Positions 1 to 10,820 of a DNA stretch of 63,033 nucleotides are shown piece after piece. Where the stretch lies: positions 1 through 63,033 of the forward strand of contig JAICJG010000002.1 in assembly GCA_025928585.1 (NCBI GenBank), written 5' to 3'. The translations under genes and the position numbers were made by a program. The stretch's first letter is position 1; the number at the start of each line of letters is the position of its first letter. Under the pieces are notes generated by a model, which saw nothing but the letters and a program-made list of their open reading frames with translations, searched no databases and was not told the DNA's origin. This DNA is from Rhodanobacteraceae bacterium. GTDB taxonomy: Bacteria > Pseudomonadota > Gammaproteobacteria > Xanthomonadales > Rhodanobacteraceae.

Positions 1-53
1 GGGACGACGGTTTCCGTCTTTGGTCATTGCGCGTAGGCCGCAATCCAGGTTTG

Positions 54-258
54 CAGGTTGGGTTGAGCCGGGCTCCATCGGCGAAGCCCAACATCGGATG
101 GGCGCTGTTGGGCTTCGCAAAAATCGCTCAGCCCAACCTACACGAATGGCTCAGCCCAACCTATACGAATCGCTCAGCCCAACCTACACGAATGGCTCAG
201 CCCAACCTACACAAATCGCTCAGCCCAACCTACACGAATGGCTCAGCCCAACCTACAT
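54..258. repeat. 23-bp tandem repeat array with an inverted partner
   Basis: Five full 23-bp units start at 126, 149, 172, 195 and 218, followed by a partial unit at 241-258. The consensus is GCTCAGCCCAACCTACACGA plus AT and G or C. Units differ at one to three positions and have no spacers. A related sequence on the opposite strand (AGGTTGGGTTGAGC, from about 55) lies upstream, and GGGCTTCGCA / GAAGCCCAAC arms lie between, so the whole can fold back on itself. It resembles the GTAGGTTGGGCTGAGC intergenic repeats common in Proteobacteria, here amplified in tandem. I see no gene in 1-319; the open frames across it come from the repeat. Confidence 0.85.
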
Positions 259-319
259 TCGTTCCCCGGATGGAGTGAAACGGAATCCTGGGTTGCCCGC
301 CAGCATGATGGAACCGTGC

Positions 320-814
320 TCACCCGCGCCGGGCGGCTTCGATCGTGGCGATGTCGATCTTCGTCATCGTCATCATCGCGTCGAATACGCGCCTGGCGAC
401 GGCGCGGTCGGGATCCGACATCCCTTCCATCAACGCGCGCGGGACGATCTGCCAGGCCACGCCGAACCGGTCCCTGCACCAACTGCACGCATTTTCCGAG
501 CCACCGTTGCCGACGATGGCGTTCCACAGGCGGTCGGTCTCGGCCTGGTCGCGCGTGAAGACCTGGAACGATACCGCCTGGTTGAACTCGACACCCGGGC
601 CGCCGTTCAGGCCGAGGAAAGGCATGCACAGCACGGTGAATTCCACCGTCAGCACGTCGCCCTGCTGGCCGGCCGGATAGTCGCCGGGCGCCCGGAACAC
701 GGCATCCACGCGCGAATCGGGGAAGGTACCGGCGTAGAAGTTGGCGGCTTCCTCGGCGTTGCCGTCGAACCACAGGCAGACCGCGATGTTCCTCGATGCG
801 CTGACGCTTGGCAT
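320..814 (-). CDS. VOC family protein (PhnB / 3-demethylubiquinone methyltransferase-like fold)
   Basis: This is a 164-residue single-domain protein of the vicinal oxygen chelate superfamily, PhnB-like branch. Near the N-terminus it has the typical CLWFDGNAEEAANFYAGTFP segment, and further on VEFTVLCMPFLGLNGGP and the C-terminal pattern SWCRDRFGVAWQIVPRAL. These match the family often named 3-demethylubiquinone-9 3-methyltransferase domain proteins, whose substrate is usually unknown. I chose the ATG at 814 because it begins right before the conserved domain and has a GAGGA-type ribosome binding site on the minus strand; the frame stays open to 1057 but that extension is Arg-rich and unlike the family. 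It is a monocistronic gene. The family is clear, the function is not. Confidence 0.85.
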   Translation of the reverse strand: MPSVSASRNIAVCLWFDGNAEEAANFYAGTFPDSRVDAVFRAPGDYPAGQQGDVLTVEFTVLCMPFLGLNGGPGVEFNQAVSFQVFTRDQAETDRLWNAIVGNGGSENACSWCRDRFGVAWQIVPRALMEGMSDPDRAVARRVFDAMMTMTKIDIATIEAARRG

Positions 815-963
815 ATCTCGATCCTCGTGTCGGTGGCGGCGGCAGCCGCCGGCAGGTGCGCGCCTGCAAGGCCGCGCTGCCAGTATGACGATCGATGGCG
901 GCGGGATTCGACATTCGGGCCGTGGCGCATGGGAAACCAAGCCGCGGCGGGTGTCCGGCTGCC

Positions 964-1125
964 TCACTCCCCCGGATGGCGCGCCCGCCACGCGGCGAGC
1001 GCTTCCTCGTAGGCTTCGAGTTCCTCCGCGTACCGGTCGAACACGCACGGGTCGCAACCGGTCTCGCAGCAGTCGCCGGGCAACGGTTTTTCGGGCGGTT
1101 GCGGGCGTGGATCGGGGGCGTCCAT
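964..1125 (-). CDS. Small Cys-rich 'oxidoreductase-like' domain protein
   Basis: This 53-residue open frame begins MDAPDPRPQPPEKPLPGD and continues with CCETGCDPCVFDRYAEELE, ending in a short helix-like stretch AYEEALAAWRARHPGE. The proline-rich leader followed by a CC-x3-C-x2-C cluster and a YxxEL motif is the hallmark of the small oxidoreductase-like (Oxidored-like, N-terminal) family, which in bacteria usually stands alone as a 50-70 residue protein. The four cysteines could bind metal, but no activity is established. It stands upstream of the aldo/keto reductase in divergent orientation, with 120 bp between the starts. Confidence 0.75.
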   Translation of the reverse strand: MDAPDPRPQPPEKPLPGDCCETGCDPCVFDRYAEELEAYEEALAAWRARHPGE

Positions 1126-1245
1126 CACCCGCAGCCTAGCACCCTGCGCCCGTCCGGCGGGGTGTTGCCGGCGGGGTGTTGCGGAACGGTCAGCGCGGTC
1201 GCGCTACCCTTTCGGATGTTTTGCAGCAGCGCAAGGAGCAAAGCC

Positions 1246-2181
1246 ATGAAGACGCGCGCATTGGGGCCGTCCGGCTTGCAGGTTTCCGAGCTCGGGCTCG
1301 GTTGCAACAATTTCGGCGGCCGGGTGGACGAGGCGCGCACGCGCAGCGTGGTGCACGCAGCCCTCGATGCCGGCATCAACTTCTTCGATACCGCCGATTC
1401 CTACGGCAACAAGGGCGGTTCGGAGACGCTGCTCGGCAAGATTCTCGGCGAACGCCGCAAGGACGTGATCCTCGCCACCAAATTCGGATCGGCGATGCGC
1501 GAGGGCGCGCGCCGGGATGCTTCGCGGCGCTACATCATGCAGGCGGTGGAGGCGAGCCTCGCGCGCCTCGGGACCGACTGGATCGACGTCTACTACATGC
1601 ACTGGCCCGACCCGCTGACGCCGATGGAAGAGACGCTGCGCGCGCTGGACGACCTCGTCCGTTCCGGCAAGGTGCGCTACATCGGTGCCTGCAACCTTGC
1701 CGCCTGGCAGGTGGTGGACGCCGAATGGATCGCGCACGAACTCGGCACCCATCGCTTCATCTGCGCACAGAACGAATACAGCCTGATCGATCGCGACGCC
1801 GAAAGGGAAATGCTGCCCGCGCTGCACGCGCACGGCTTGAGCCTGGTTCCGTATTTCCCGCTGGCGAGCGGGCTCCTCACCGGCAAGTACCGGCGCGACC
1901 AGGAGGTACCTGAGGACTCGCGGTTCGCGCAGTGGAAGGAACTCGGTGACCGTTATCGGACCGAGGCCAACTGGAAGCGCCTCGAGAAGCTCCGCGCCTG
2001 GTGCAGCGACCACGGCCGCAGCCTGCTGGAGCTCGCCTTCGCCTGGCTGCTCGCGCACCCGGAAGTGGCGAGCGTGATCGCCGGCGCCACCAGGCCGGAA
2101 CAGATCGAGAGCAATGCGCGCGCCGTCCAATGGCAAATGGATGCGGCGCTCCGCGCGGAGGTGGATGCATTGCTCGCATAA
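1246..2181 (+). CDS. Aldo/keto reductase
   Basis: This 311-residue protein is an NADPH-dependent aldo/keto reductase TIM barrel, probably acting on small aldehydes or ketones in the cytoplasm. The catalytic tetrad is visible: Asp and Tyr in FFDTADSYG, Lys in ILATKFG and His in YYMHWPDP. The C-terminal SVIAGATRPEQIESNARA segment is the NADP 2'-phosphate binding signature. The ATG at 1246 is preceded by AAGGAG seven bases upstream, which fixes the start against longer upstream options. It lies 74 bp before the flavoprotein gene on the same strand, so the two may be co-transcribed. The substrate cannot be told from sequence. Confidence 0.92.
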   Translation: MKTRALGPSGLQVSELGLGCNNFGGRVDEARTRSVVHAALDAGINFFDTADSYGNKGGSETLLGKILGERRKDVILATKFGSAMREGARRDASRRYIMQAVEASLARLGTDWIDVYYMHWPDPLTPMEETLRALDDLVRSGKVRYIGACNLAAWQVVDAEWIAHELGTHRFICAQNEYSLIDRDAEREMLPALHAHGLSLVPYFPLASGLLTGKYRRDQEVPEDSRFAQWKELGDRYRTEANWKRLEKLRAWCSDHGRSLLELAFAWLLAHPEVASVIAGATRPEQIESNARAVQWQMDAALRAEVDALLA

Positions 2182-2255
2182 CATGGGTTCGGGCAATCGA
2201 GCGGCCATCCGCGCCCATGCCTGGCGCGGACCTCCCGGAACGCAGGAACGCCACG

Positions 2256-3599
2256 ATGAAAAGACAATCGGATCTGCTGGTGATCGGCGGCGGCTCGGGC
2301 GGCATCGCCACTGCCGTCCGCGCCGCGACCCACGGCGCCGCGGTCACGCTGTTCGAACCGAACGAACTCGGCGGTACCTGCGTCAACCGCGGCTGCGTGC
2401 CGAAGAAGGCGATGTGGCTCGCGGCCGAACTCGCCGATGGCCAACGGTTGGGGAAGGCGGTTGGCTTCGACATTGAACCTGTCGCATTCCGCTGGCGCAC
2501 GTTCGTTGCGCACCGCGACACATATGTTGAGCGCGCGCGGCAAGCGTACGCGAATCGCTTGCGGAAACTCGGCATCGAGGTGGTGCCGGCATCCGCCGAA
2601 TTCGCCGGCGGGCACGCGCTGCACGCCGACGCCACGAACTACGAGGCGCCGCACATCGTCATCGCGACCGGTTCGCGGCCGAGTCCCCTGGAATTGCCGG
2701 GGGGCGAACGGGCGATCGATTCCGACGGCTTCTTCCGCCTCGACGAGCTGCCGCCGCGTGTCGGGGTGATCGGCGGCGGCTACATCGGCGTGGAACTTGC
2801 CGGCGTATTGCGTACCCTTGGCGCCAGCGTCGAATTGATCACCAGCGGTGGCTTGCTGTCGCGCTTCGACTCTGCCATCGGCGGAGAACTCGGCCGGTTG
2901 ATGCGCAGCGAGGGAATCGCGCACCGGGAAGGCTGCGGCGTGAAGGGAATCGTCCAGGATGCAGGCGCGTTGTGGCTGGATTGCTCGGACAAGGTGCGGC
3001 ACGGTCCGTTCGACTGCGTGATCTCCGCGATCGGGCGCCTCGCGAACAGCGAAGCCCTGAACCTCGAGGCCATCGGGATCGTGGCCGGCGACAAGGGCAT
3101 CATCCCCACCGATGCATTCGAAAACACCGCTGCCGCGGGCGTCTATGCGATCGGCGACGTCAACGGCAAGCCGGCGCTGACTCCGGTCGCGATCGCGGCC
3201 GGCCGCCGCCTCGCGGACCGGTTGTTCGGGGGAGAGCCGCATGCGCGCCTCGACTACGGCTGCATTCCCACGGTGGTGTTCTCGCATCCACCCGCCGGCA
3301 GCGTCGGCATGTCCGAGGGCGAGGCACGGGAGCGGTTCGGGGATGCGGTGAGGGTTCACACCACCCGCTTCACGCCGATGCTGTGGTCGCTCGCCGGTCG
3401 TGAAGGCAGGATGTTGATGAAGCTGGTGTGCACGGGCGACGACGAGCGCATCGTCGGATTGCATGGCATCGGCCCCGGCATGGATGAAATCCTGCAGGGC
3501 TTTGCGGTGGCGGTGCGGATGGGTGCGAGCTATGCCGACTTCCGGAACACGCTGGCCATCCATCCGACCGCGGCCGAAGAGTTCGTGACCATGCTGTGA
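2256..3599 (+). CDS. gor: Glutathione-disulfide reductase-like flavoprotein
   Basis: This 447-residue class I pyridine nucleotide-disulfide oxidoreductase has an FAD-binding GGGSGG motif at about residues 11-16 and the redox disulfide GGTCVNRGCVPKK with Cys42 and Cys47. The NAD(P)H-binding site is GVIGGGYIGVELAG, followed by a second FAD motif (GVYAIGDVNG) and the C-terminal dimer-interface active-site HPTAAEE. The redox motif and length match glutathione reductase better than lipoamide dehydrogenase or mercuric reductase. It would reduce GSSG to GSH with NADPH. The ATG at 2256 follows an AGGAA site. The second nucleotide-binding region was not checked residue by residue for NADPH versus NADH choice. 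Confidence 0.85.
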   Translation: MKRQSDLLVIGGGSGGIATAVRAATHGAAVTLFEPNELGGTCVNRGCVPKKAMWLAAELADGQRLGKAVGFDIEPVAFRWRTFVAHRDTYVERARQAYANRLRKLGIEVVPASAEFAGGHALHADATNYEAPHIVIATGSRPSPLELPGGERAIDSDGFFRLDELPPRVGVIGGGYIGVELAGVLRTLGASVELITSGGLLSRFDSAIGGELGRLMRSEGIAHREGCGVKGIVQDAGALWLDCSDKVRHGPFDCVISAIGRLANSEALNLEAIGIVAGDKGIIPTDAFENTAAAGVYAIGDVNGKPALTPVAIAAGRRLADRLFGGEPHARLDYGCIPTVVFSHPPAGSVGMSEGEARERFGDAVRVHTTRFTPMLWSLAGREGRMLMKLVCTGDDERIVGLHGIGPGMDEILQGFAVAVRMGASYADFRNTLAIHPTAAEEFVTML

Positions 3600-3784
3600 G
3601 TGCGTTCCCCTGCTGCCTCCGGGAAAAGCGGCGCGGAGCGCCGGATGAGGGTTCGGCCTCGCCTGTGGTGTCCTGTTGCATCGTTCCTCATGGCTCGGCG
3701 ACGATGTACCCCCGCCTGCCCTTCGGTACCCTCTCCCGAGCGGAGGGGGAACAGCGAAGTTGACTTGTTGCGGCCGGGCTTCGA

Positions 3785-4165
3785 ATGGCGGCGTTATCCA
3801 TCCTCATCCTGCACCTCGCGGTGATCGCGTTCAACGTCGCGGGTTGCGTGCTGATCCCGGTCGGTGCATGGCGCCGCTGGCATTGGGTGCGCAATTTCTG
3901 GTTTCGCGTGGCGCACCTTGCGAGCCTCGCGGTGGTGGCGCTGCAGGCCGTGTTCGGGAGAGCGTGTTTCCTGACGCTGTGGCAGGGAGACCTGTCCGGC
4001 ACGTCGAACACGCAACCGCTGATCGCGGGCTGGATCGATCGGTTGATCTACTGGCCGCTGCCACTGTGGGTGTTCGCGGTGGCGTACGTGGCGGTGTTCG
4101 CGTACGTGCTCGCGCTGTGGGTAGTGGTGGCGCCGGCGGTGCCGAACCGGAAGGCGCAGCGCTAG
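3785..4165 (+). CDS. DUF2784 family membrane protein
   Basis: This 126-residue inner-membrane protein has hydrophobic segments near residues 3-25, 40-60 and 88-120, with a conserved-looking RACFLTLWQ and an aromatic PLPLWVFAV segment. The pattern and size match the DUF2784 family, which has no known function. It begins at the first ATG after a 185-bp intergenic stretch that holds only an imperfect CCCTCTCCC / GGAGGGGG hairpin. The stop codon lies inside the loop of a strong hairpin at 4149-4178 that probably ends transcription from this strand before the convergent nitrite reductase gene. Confidence 0.8.
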   Translation: MAALSILILHLAVIAFNVAGCVLIPVGAWRRWHWVRNFWFRVAHLASLAVVALQAVFGRACFLTLWQGDLSGTSNTQPLIAGWIDRLIYWPLPLWVFAVAYVAVFAYVLALWVVVAPAVPNRKAQR

Positions 4166-4178
4166 TGCTGCGCCTTCC
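4149..4178. terminator. 12-bp perfect hairpin at the end of the DUF2784 gene
   Basis: GGAAGGCGCAGC at 4149-4160 pairs exactly with GCTGCGCCTTCC at 4167-4178 around a six-base loop that contains the TAG stop codon. There is no T-run, so termination efficiency is uncertain. The 4179-4301 stretch to the end of the convergent nirK gene shows nothing else. Confidence 0.6.
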
Positions 4179-4301
4179 AGGTTCCGTTCGCCCTGGGCGT
4201 AGGCCTGAAGGGCCGAAATCCGACTCCGCCCGCTCCGCGAACTACGCTCAACGCGGTCGGAGTTGCGTCATCGCGCCCTGGCGGAAGTGGAAAGAAGGGA
4301 G

Positions 4302-6320
4302 CTAGGGCTTTGCACCCCCGCCGGACTGCCGCCTTGCCCTCACGTCGGCGGGCGTCACCTGTTTGGCCTGGTTGCCCCACGAGGTCCGTTCGTGGTTCGC
4401 GATGTTGGCGATTTCGGTGTCGTTCAAGAGGCTGCCGAACGGCGGCATCGGCGTCGCATACACGGTGCCGCCGACGTTCTGGCCGTGCAGTCCGTGCAGG
4501 ATCGTGTCGATCTGCTTGGCGGGGTCCGGATCGAGCACCGCGGCGTTGCCCTTGAGCGGCGGGAACGCACCCGGGATGCCGGTGCCGGTCGGCTGGTGGC
4601 ATGCCGCGCAGCGTTCCGTGAAAAGCGCCGTCCCTTTCGCGGCGTCGAACTTGTACGGACCGGCCGGAGCAGACGAGGTCGCGGCGGTCGCGGCAGCCGG
4701 GGCCGCGGGTGCCGGCGCGGTGGTGATTTCCGGCTTGGCGGGCGGCGCGCCGTTCGCGCTGCGCACGGCGAGGACGCCGATCGCGCCCTTGCTCGCGTGC
4801 GCCATGTCGTGGTCCACGAACGGATAGTTGCCGGGCTGCTGCAGCACCAGGTCGAAGATCGCGCCGGCACCGGGCCCGATCGTGTAGGTGGATACGCCGG
4901 TCAGCGCGTGGGCCGGGTCCCCATCCGGATACACCTCGTGGAAGATCGCGCCGATCACGTGGAACGACGACCACAGGTTGGGGCCGGCGTCGACGACATA
5001 CAGCCGGATTCGTTCGCCCGCGGTCGCCGGGAGCGGGCGCTCGCGGTACTGGAAGGCCGCGCCGTTGAAGACCACCTCGTCGGGCCGTTCCTCGCTCATT
5101 TTCTCGAAGCTCGGCCCCATGGTGTTGCCCGACACCTGCTGCGTGTACCACTCGCCCTGCACCAGCACGTAGCTCGCGGCGGCCGGCGGCAGCGGCTTGG
5201 CCGGATCGACGATCAAGGCGCCATACATGCCGTTGGCGATGTGCAGCAGCACCGGCGGCGTGCCGCAGTGGTACAGGAACGCGCCCGGCGTGTTGGCGAC
5301 GAACGAATACCGGATCGTCTGGCCCGGGTCGATGTCCACGTAGTGCACGCTGGGCGGCGTCACCGCGGCATGGAAATCGAGCGAGTGTTTCATGGTGCCG
5401 TGGTTGGTGAAGGTTACGTTGACCGTCTGCCCTTGGCGGACGTGCAGGATCGGGCCGGGCACGCTGCCGCCGAAGGTCCAGGCCTGGTAATCGACGCCGT
5501 TGGCGATCGCGACCGAATGGTCGGTCGCCACGAGGTGGACGTCGACGCTGTTGCCGGTACCGATCAGCGGAGGCAGGCGTGCGTCGCGCGCCGGTGCGGT
5601 CGGCTCGGCCTTGGCCAGCGACAGCGGCGTGACCGCGGCGGCGGCGGCGGTCGGGGAGGGCGAGCGGACGTGCAACGCACTTTGCAGGCCCAGCATCAGG
5701 AGGACCAGCAGCACCACGACGCCGATGATGGCGGGAATCTGCATCCGCCACGGCAGCACCGCGGGTTCCTGTGCGAGGATCTTCGTTCCGCCCCATTCCG
5801 CGACGCGGCGCCAGCCCGGCCAGCGCCTTTCGATGAAGTAGTCGAGGCTGTAGGGGCTGCGGCCGCCGCGGGCGTTGATGCCGATCAGCGCGATGAAGAT
5901 CAATACATACGTGAGCGCGGCACCCATGTTGGTTGCGCCCACGGTGTAGGGGCCGCCGAAGCCTTCCGCCGTGCTCCACACCAGCAGGCTGAACAGCGCG
6001 CCAAGGACATATACCGTCTTGCGGGCGAAGCCCACCAGCAGCGCCAGCGCGATCAGGCTCTCGATGATGCGTGTCAACCAGACGAACAGCGGCACATGCG
6101 GCGTCACCATCGCCAACCACAGGTTGAACCACCACGCCGACCAGCCGGGCTGGCCCTGCGCCGCGTTGTGCAGGTAGCCGACGTAGTGGACGGCGAAGTC
6201 GGGCGTAAAGGTGAGCGCGGCGCCGACCGCCCAGATGATGCCGAAGGCAACTCGTAGCGCCGCGGAAGCGACCGGGGGCCACGCTGCGGACGCGTGGATG
6301 TGCAGCTTGTTCGCTGGCAT
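4302..6320 (-). CDS. nirK: Membrane-anchored copper nitrite reductase fused to cytochrome c (DoxX-like / NirK / heme c)
   Basis: This 672-residue protein joins three modules. Residues 15-212 form a hydrophobic region with about five helices, resembling DoxX / thiosulfate:quinone oxidoreductase small-subunit membrane domains. Residues 250-520 are the two cupredoxin domains of a copper nitrite reductase, which reduces nitrite to NO. Type 1 copper ligands are His312, Cys352, His360 and Met365; type 2 ligands are His317, His351 and His504, with the catalytic Asp315 and His454 also present. After an Ala/Pro linker, residues 557-640 are a cytochrome c with CAACH at 571-575 and probable axial Met625. 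All active-site residues are kept, so it should be functional. C-terminal cytochrome fusions of NirK are known; the N-terminal membrane part is uncommon. A clear AAAGGAA site precedes the ATG. Confidence 0.9.
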   Translation of the reverse strand: MPANKLHIHASAAWPPVASAALRVAFGIIWAVGAALTFTPDFAVHYVGYLHNAAQGQPGWSAWWFNLWLAMVTPHVPLFVWLTRIIESLIALALLVGFARKTVYVLGALFSLLVWSTAEGFGGPYTVGATNMGAALTYVLIFIALIGINARGGRSPYSLDYFIERRWPGWRRVAEWGGTKILAQEPAVLPWRMQIPAIIGVVVLLVLLMLGLQSALHVRSPSPTAAAAAVTPLSLAKAEPTAPARDARLPPLIGTGNSVDVHLVATDHSVAIANGVDYQAWTFGGSVPGPILHVRQGQTVNVTFTNHGTMKHSLDFHAAVTPPSVHYVDIDPGQTIRYSFVANTPGAFLYHCGTPPVLLHIANGMYGALIVDPAKPLPPAAASYVLVQGEWYTQQVSGNTMGPSFEKMSEERPDEVVFNGAAFQYRERPLPATAGERIRLYVVDAGPNLWSSFHVIGAIFHEVYPDGDPAHALTGVSTYTIGPGAGAIFDLVLQQPGNYPFVDHDMAHASKGAIGVLAVRSANGAPPAKPEITTAPAPAAPAAATAATSSAPAGPYKFDAAKGTALFTERCAACHQPTGTGIPGAFPPLKGNAAVLDPDPAKQIDTILHGLHGQNVGGTVYATPMPPFGSLLNDTEIANIANHERTSWGNQAKQVTPADVRARRQSGGGAKP

Positions 6321-6564
6321 CGACAGTTCCTTTCCCTGCTTGGAATGGTTGGAAAAAGCCTGCGGACCGCAGGCGGACTGCCCGTTGCCCGCACGCGACA
6401 GGATCGCAGTCGCCGCGCGAATCCGACATGACCCCGGTCAAGCGAGGGGCCGCGCACCCGGCAGCCAGAATGTACACGGTGGGCGCGGTGGCGTGAATGT
6501 CCATCAACCCGAACCGGCATGTACCGCGGTAGAGTGGGTGCTTCAGTTGCGCGCGGGAAGATTC

Positions 6565-7461
6565 GTGGATTGCGGCATCATCGAGGTGGCTCGGCCGGTT
6601 CCGGAAGTCGAACGGCTGGCCGCATGGCTGGCAGCACGGTCGCGCGTGACCGTGATCACCGGCGCAGGCGTCAGTACCGCTTCGGGCATCCCCGATTACC
6701 GCGACGGTGACGGCAACTGGAAGCACTCCCCGCCCGTGCAGTACCGCGATTTCGTCGAAAGTGCCGCGGTACGGCGACGCTACTGGGCGCGCAGTTTCGC
6801 CGGCTGGCCGATCTTCGCGGCGGCGGAGCCGGGCGCCGCGCATGTCGCGCTGGTGCGGCTCGAGCGCACGCGGCGCGTGGTGCGACTGGTCACCCAGAAT
6901 GTCGATCGCCTGCACCAGCGCGCCGGCAGCGAACGGGTGATCGACCTGCACGGACGGCTCGACATGGTGCGCTGCCTCGCCTGTGGCGCGCGGATCGAGC
7001 GTGGCGCGTTCCAGCAGCGCCTGCGGCAGGCGAATCCCGATTGGCGCGCGCCATCGGCCTGCGTCGCCCCGGACGGCGACGCCGATCTCGAGAGTGCCGA
7101 CTTCTCCGCGTTCGCGGTGCCGGTGTGCGAGGCCTGCGGCGGCGTGCTGAAGCCCGACGTGGTGTTTTACGGTGAGTCGGTGTCGCCGCAAACCGCCGCG
7201 GCGGCATCCGACGCCGTGGACTCGGCCGATGGCGTGCTGGTTGCCGGATCTTCGCTGATGGTGTGGTCGAGTTTTCGCCTCGTGCGCGCAGCGGCGCAAC
7301 GCGGCATCGAAGTCGTCGCCGTCAACCGCGGGCGCACGCGCGCGGACAACCTGTTCGCGTTCAAGCTGGATCAGGAATGCGGAGCGGCGCTTGGTGCGGC
7401 GCTGGATACTTTGCATCCCCCCGCGCCTGCGGCGCGACCCGCTTCCTCGGGAAGGGGGTGA
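6565..7461 (+). CDS. Sir2 family NAD-dependent protein deacetylase (sirtuin)
   Basis: This sirtuin of about 298 residues would remove acyl groups from lysine using NAD in the cytoplasm. The NAD-binding motif ITGAGVSTASGIPDYR lies near residue 30, followed by TQNVDRLHQRAGS with the catalytic His in DLHGRLD. Two zinc-ligand Cys pairs occur, RCLACGA and VCEACGG, and then VVFYGES. The start is uncertain: no ATG fits, so I took the GTG at 6565, preceded by GGGAAG; GTG 6538 or 6586 are alternatives. The last residues after LHPPAPAA are low complexity. It is convergent with gcvP, and a hairpin with 8-bp arms (7465-7472 with 7489-7496) lies between them. Confidence 0.85.
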   Translation: MDCGIIEVARPVPEVERLAAWLAARSRVTVITGAGVSTASGIPDYRDGDGNWKHSPPVQYRDFVESAAVRRRYWARSFAGWPIFAAAEPGAAHVALVRLERTRRVVRLVTQNVDRLHQRAGSERVIDLHGRLDMVRCLACGARIERGAFQQRLRQANPDWRAPSACVAPDGDADLESADFSAFAVPVCEACGGVLKPDVVFYGESVSPQTAAAASDAVDSADGVLVAGSSLMVWSSFRLVRAAAQRGIEVVAVNRGRTRADNLFAFKLDQECGAALGAALDTLHPPAPAARPASSGRG

Positions 7462-7552
7462 ACTTCCCCGGCAGGCCAAGGGGCGAGCGCCGGGGATGGC
7501 GCGAGTAGGCGAACGCGCGCGCAGCGCGGTCGAGGGGGGATGTGCTCCGACT

Positions 7553-10474
<2,922 letters not shown>

Positions 10475-10505
10475 GGCGGATTCCGAGCGGCGTGTGATGG
10501 AAACT

Positions 10506-10532
10506 CGTCGTCCCGGCGCAGGCCGGGATGAC
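10506..10532. repeat. REP-like hairpin in the gcvP leader
   Basis: TCGTCCCGGC at 10506 and GGCCGGGATGA at about 10522 form a near-perfect stem around a GCA loop. This is the GTCATCCCGGCCTGCGCCGG type of repeat scattered through many proteobacterial genomes. It lies between the second glycine aptamer and the gcvP ribosome binding site, so it is part of the mRNA leader. Confidence 0.75.
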
Positions 10533-10562
10533 GGCGGAAAATCCACTTCGGACTTTCCCCAC

Positions 10563-10757
10563 GCCCCTCTGTCCGTTTGCCTGAGAGTTTGGAAGCGCGA
10601 CCACCGGATCGCGTTTCTTGCCCCTTCGGCGCCGGTCGCCGTTGCGTGAACGGTCCGGGCTCTCCAGAGTTTTTGACCGTGGTGGTATCGGGCCTGAGCG
10701 ATTACGGGCGTTGCGCCTTCGGCAGCATCCGGGTGATCGGAGCTTCTTCCACCACCC
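10563..10757 (-). promoter_or_regulatory. Tandem glycine riboswitch upstream of gcvP
   Basis: Read on the minus strand, two aptamers follow each other. Aptamer 1 (about 10757-10681) is closed by GGTGG/CCACC and contains CCGAAGGCGCAA and CGCTCAGG. Aptamer 2 (about 10672-10563) begins CTCTGGAGAGCCC and contains CCGAAGGGGCAA and ACTCTCAGGCAAACGGACAG, close to the family consensus. The two-aptamer form usually turns on glycine cleavage genes when glycine is abundant. About 90 bases separate the second aptamer from the gcvP ATG. I did not identify the expression platform. Confidence 0.93.
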
Positions 10758-10761
10758 GGGC

Positions 10762-10767
10762 ATTATA
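10762..10767 (-). promoter_or_regulatory. Probable -10 box of the gcvP riboswitch transcript
   Basis: The minus strand reads TATAAT at 10767-10762. A start about seven bases downstream would place the 5' end of the RNA at the first riboswitch helix, as expected. No good TTGACA box stands 16-18 bases upstream; the nearest A/T-rich hexamer is TAAAGC, so the promoter may be weak or use an activator. Confidence 0.6.
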
Positions 10768-10820
10768 CAGGTGCCGGCGCGGATGCTTTACCATCACGGC
10801 AGGTCCGGCGGAGCCTTGGC

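Noticed and set aside
126-258. Regular short repeats that might be a CRISPR array
   Set aside because: The 23-bp units abut each other without spacers, and no cas genes are near.
27-278. Short open frame with repeated SAQPT-like peptides
   Set aside because: It is only a translation of the 23-bp tandem repeat and has no start signal.
4162-7479. Minus-strand frame of 1105 codons across nirK and the sirtuin gene
   Set aside because: It lies in the wrong frame of nirK and antisense to the sirtuin; Arg/Pro-rich without domains.
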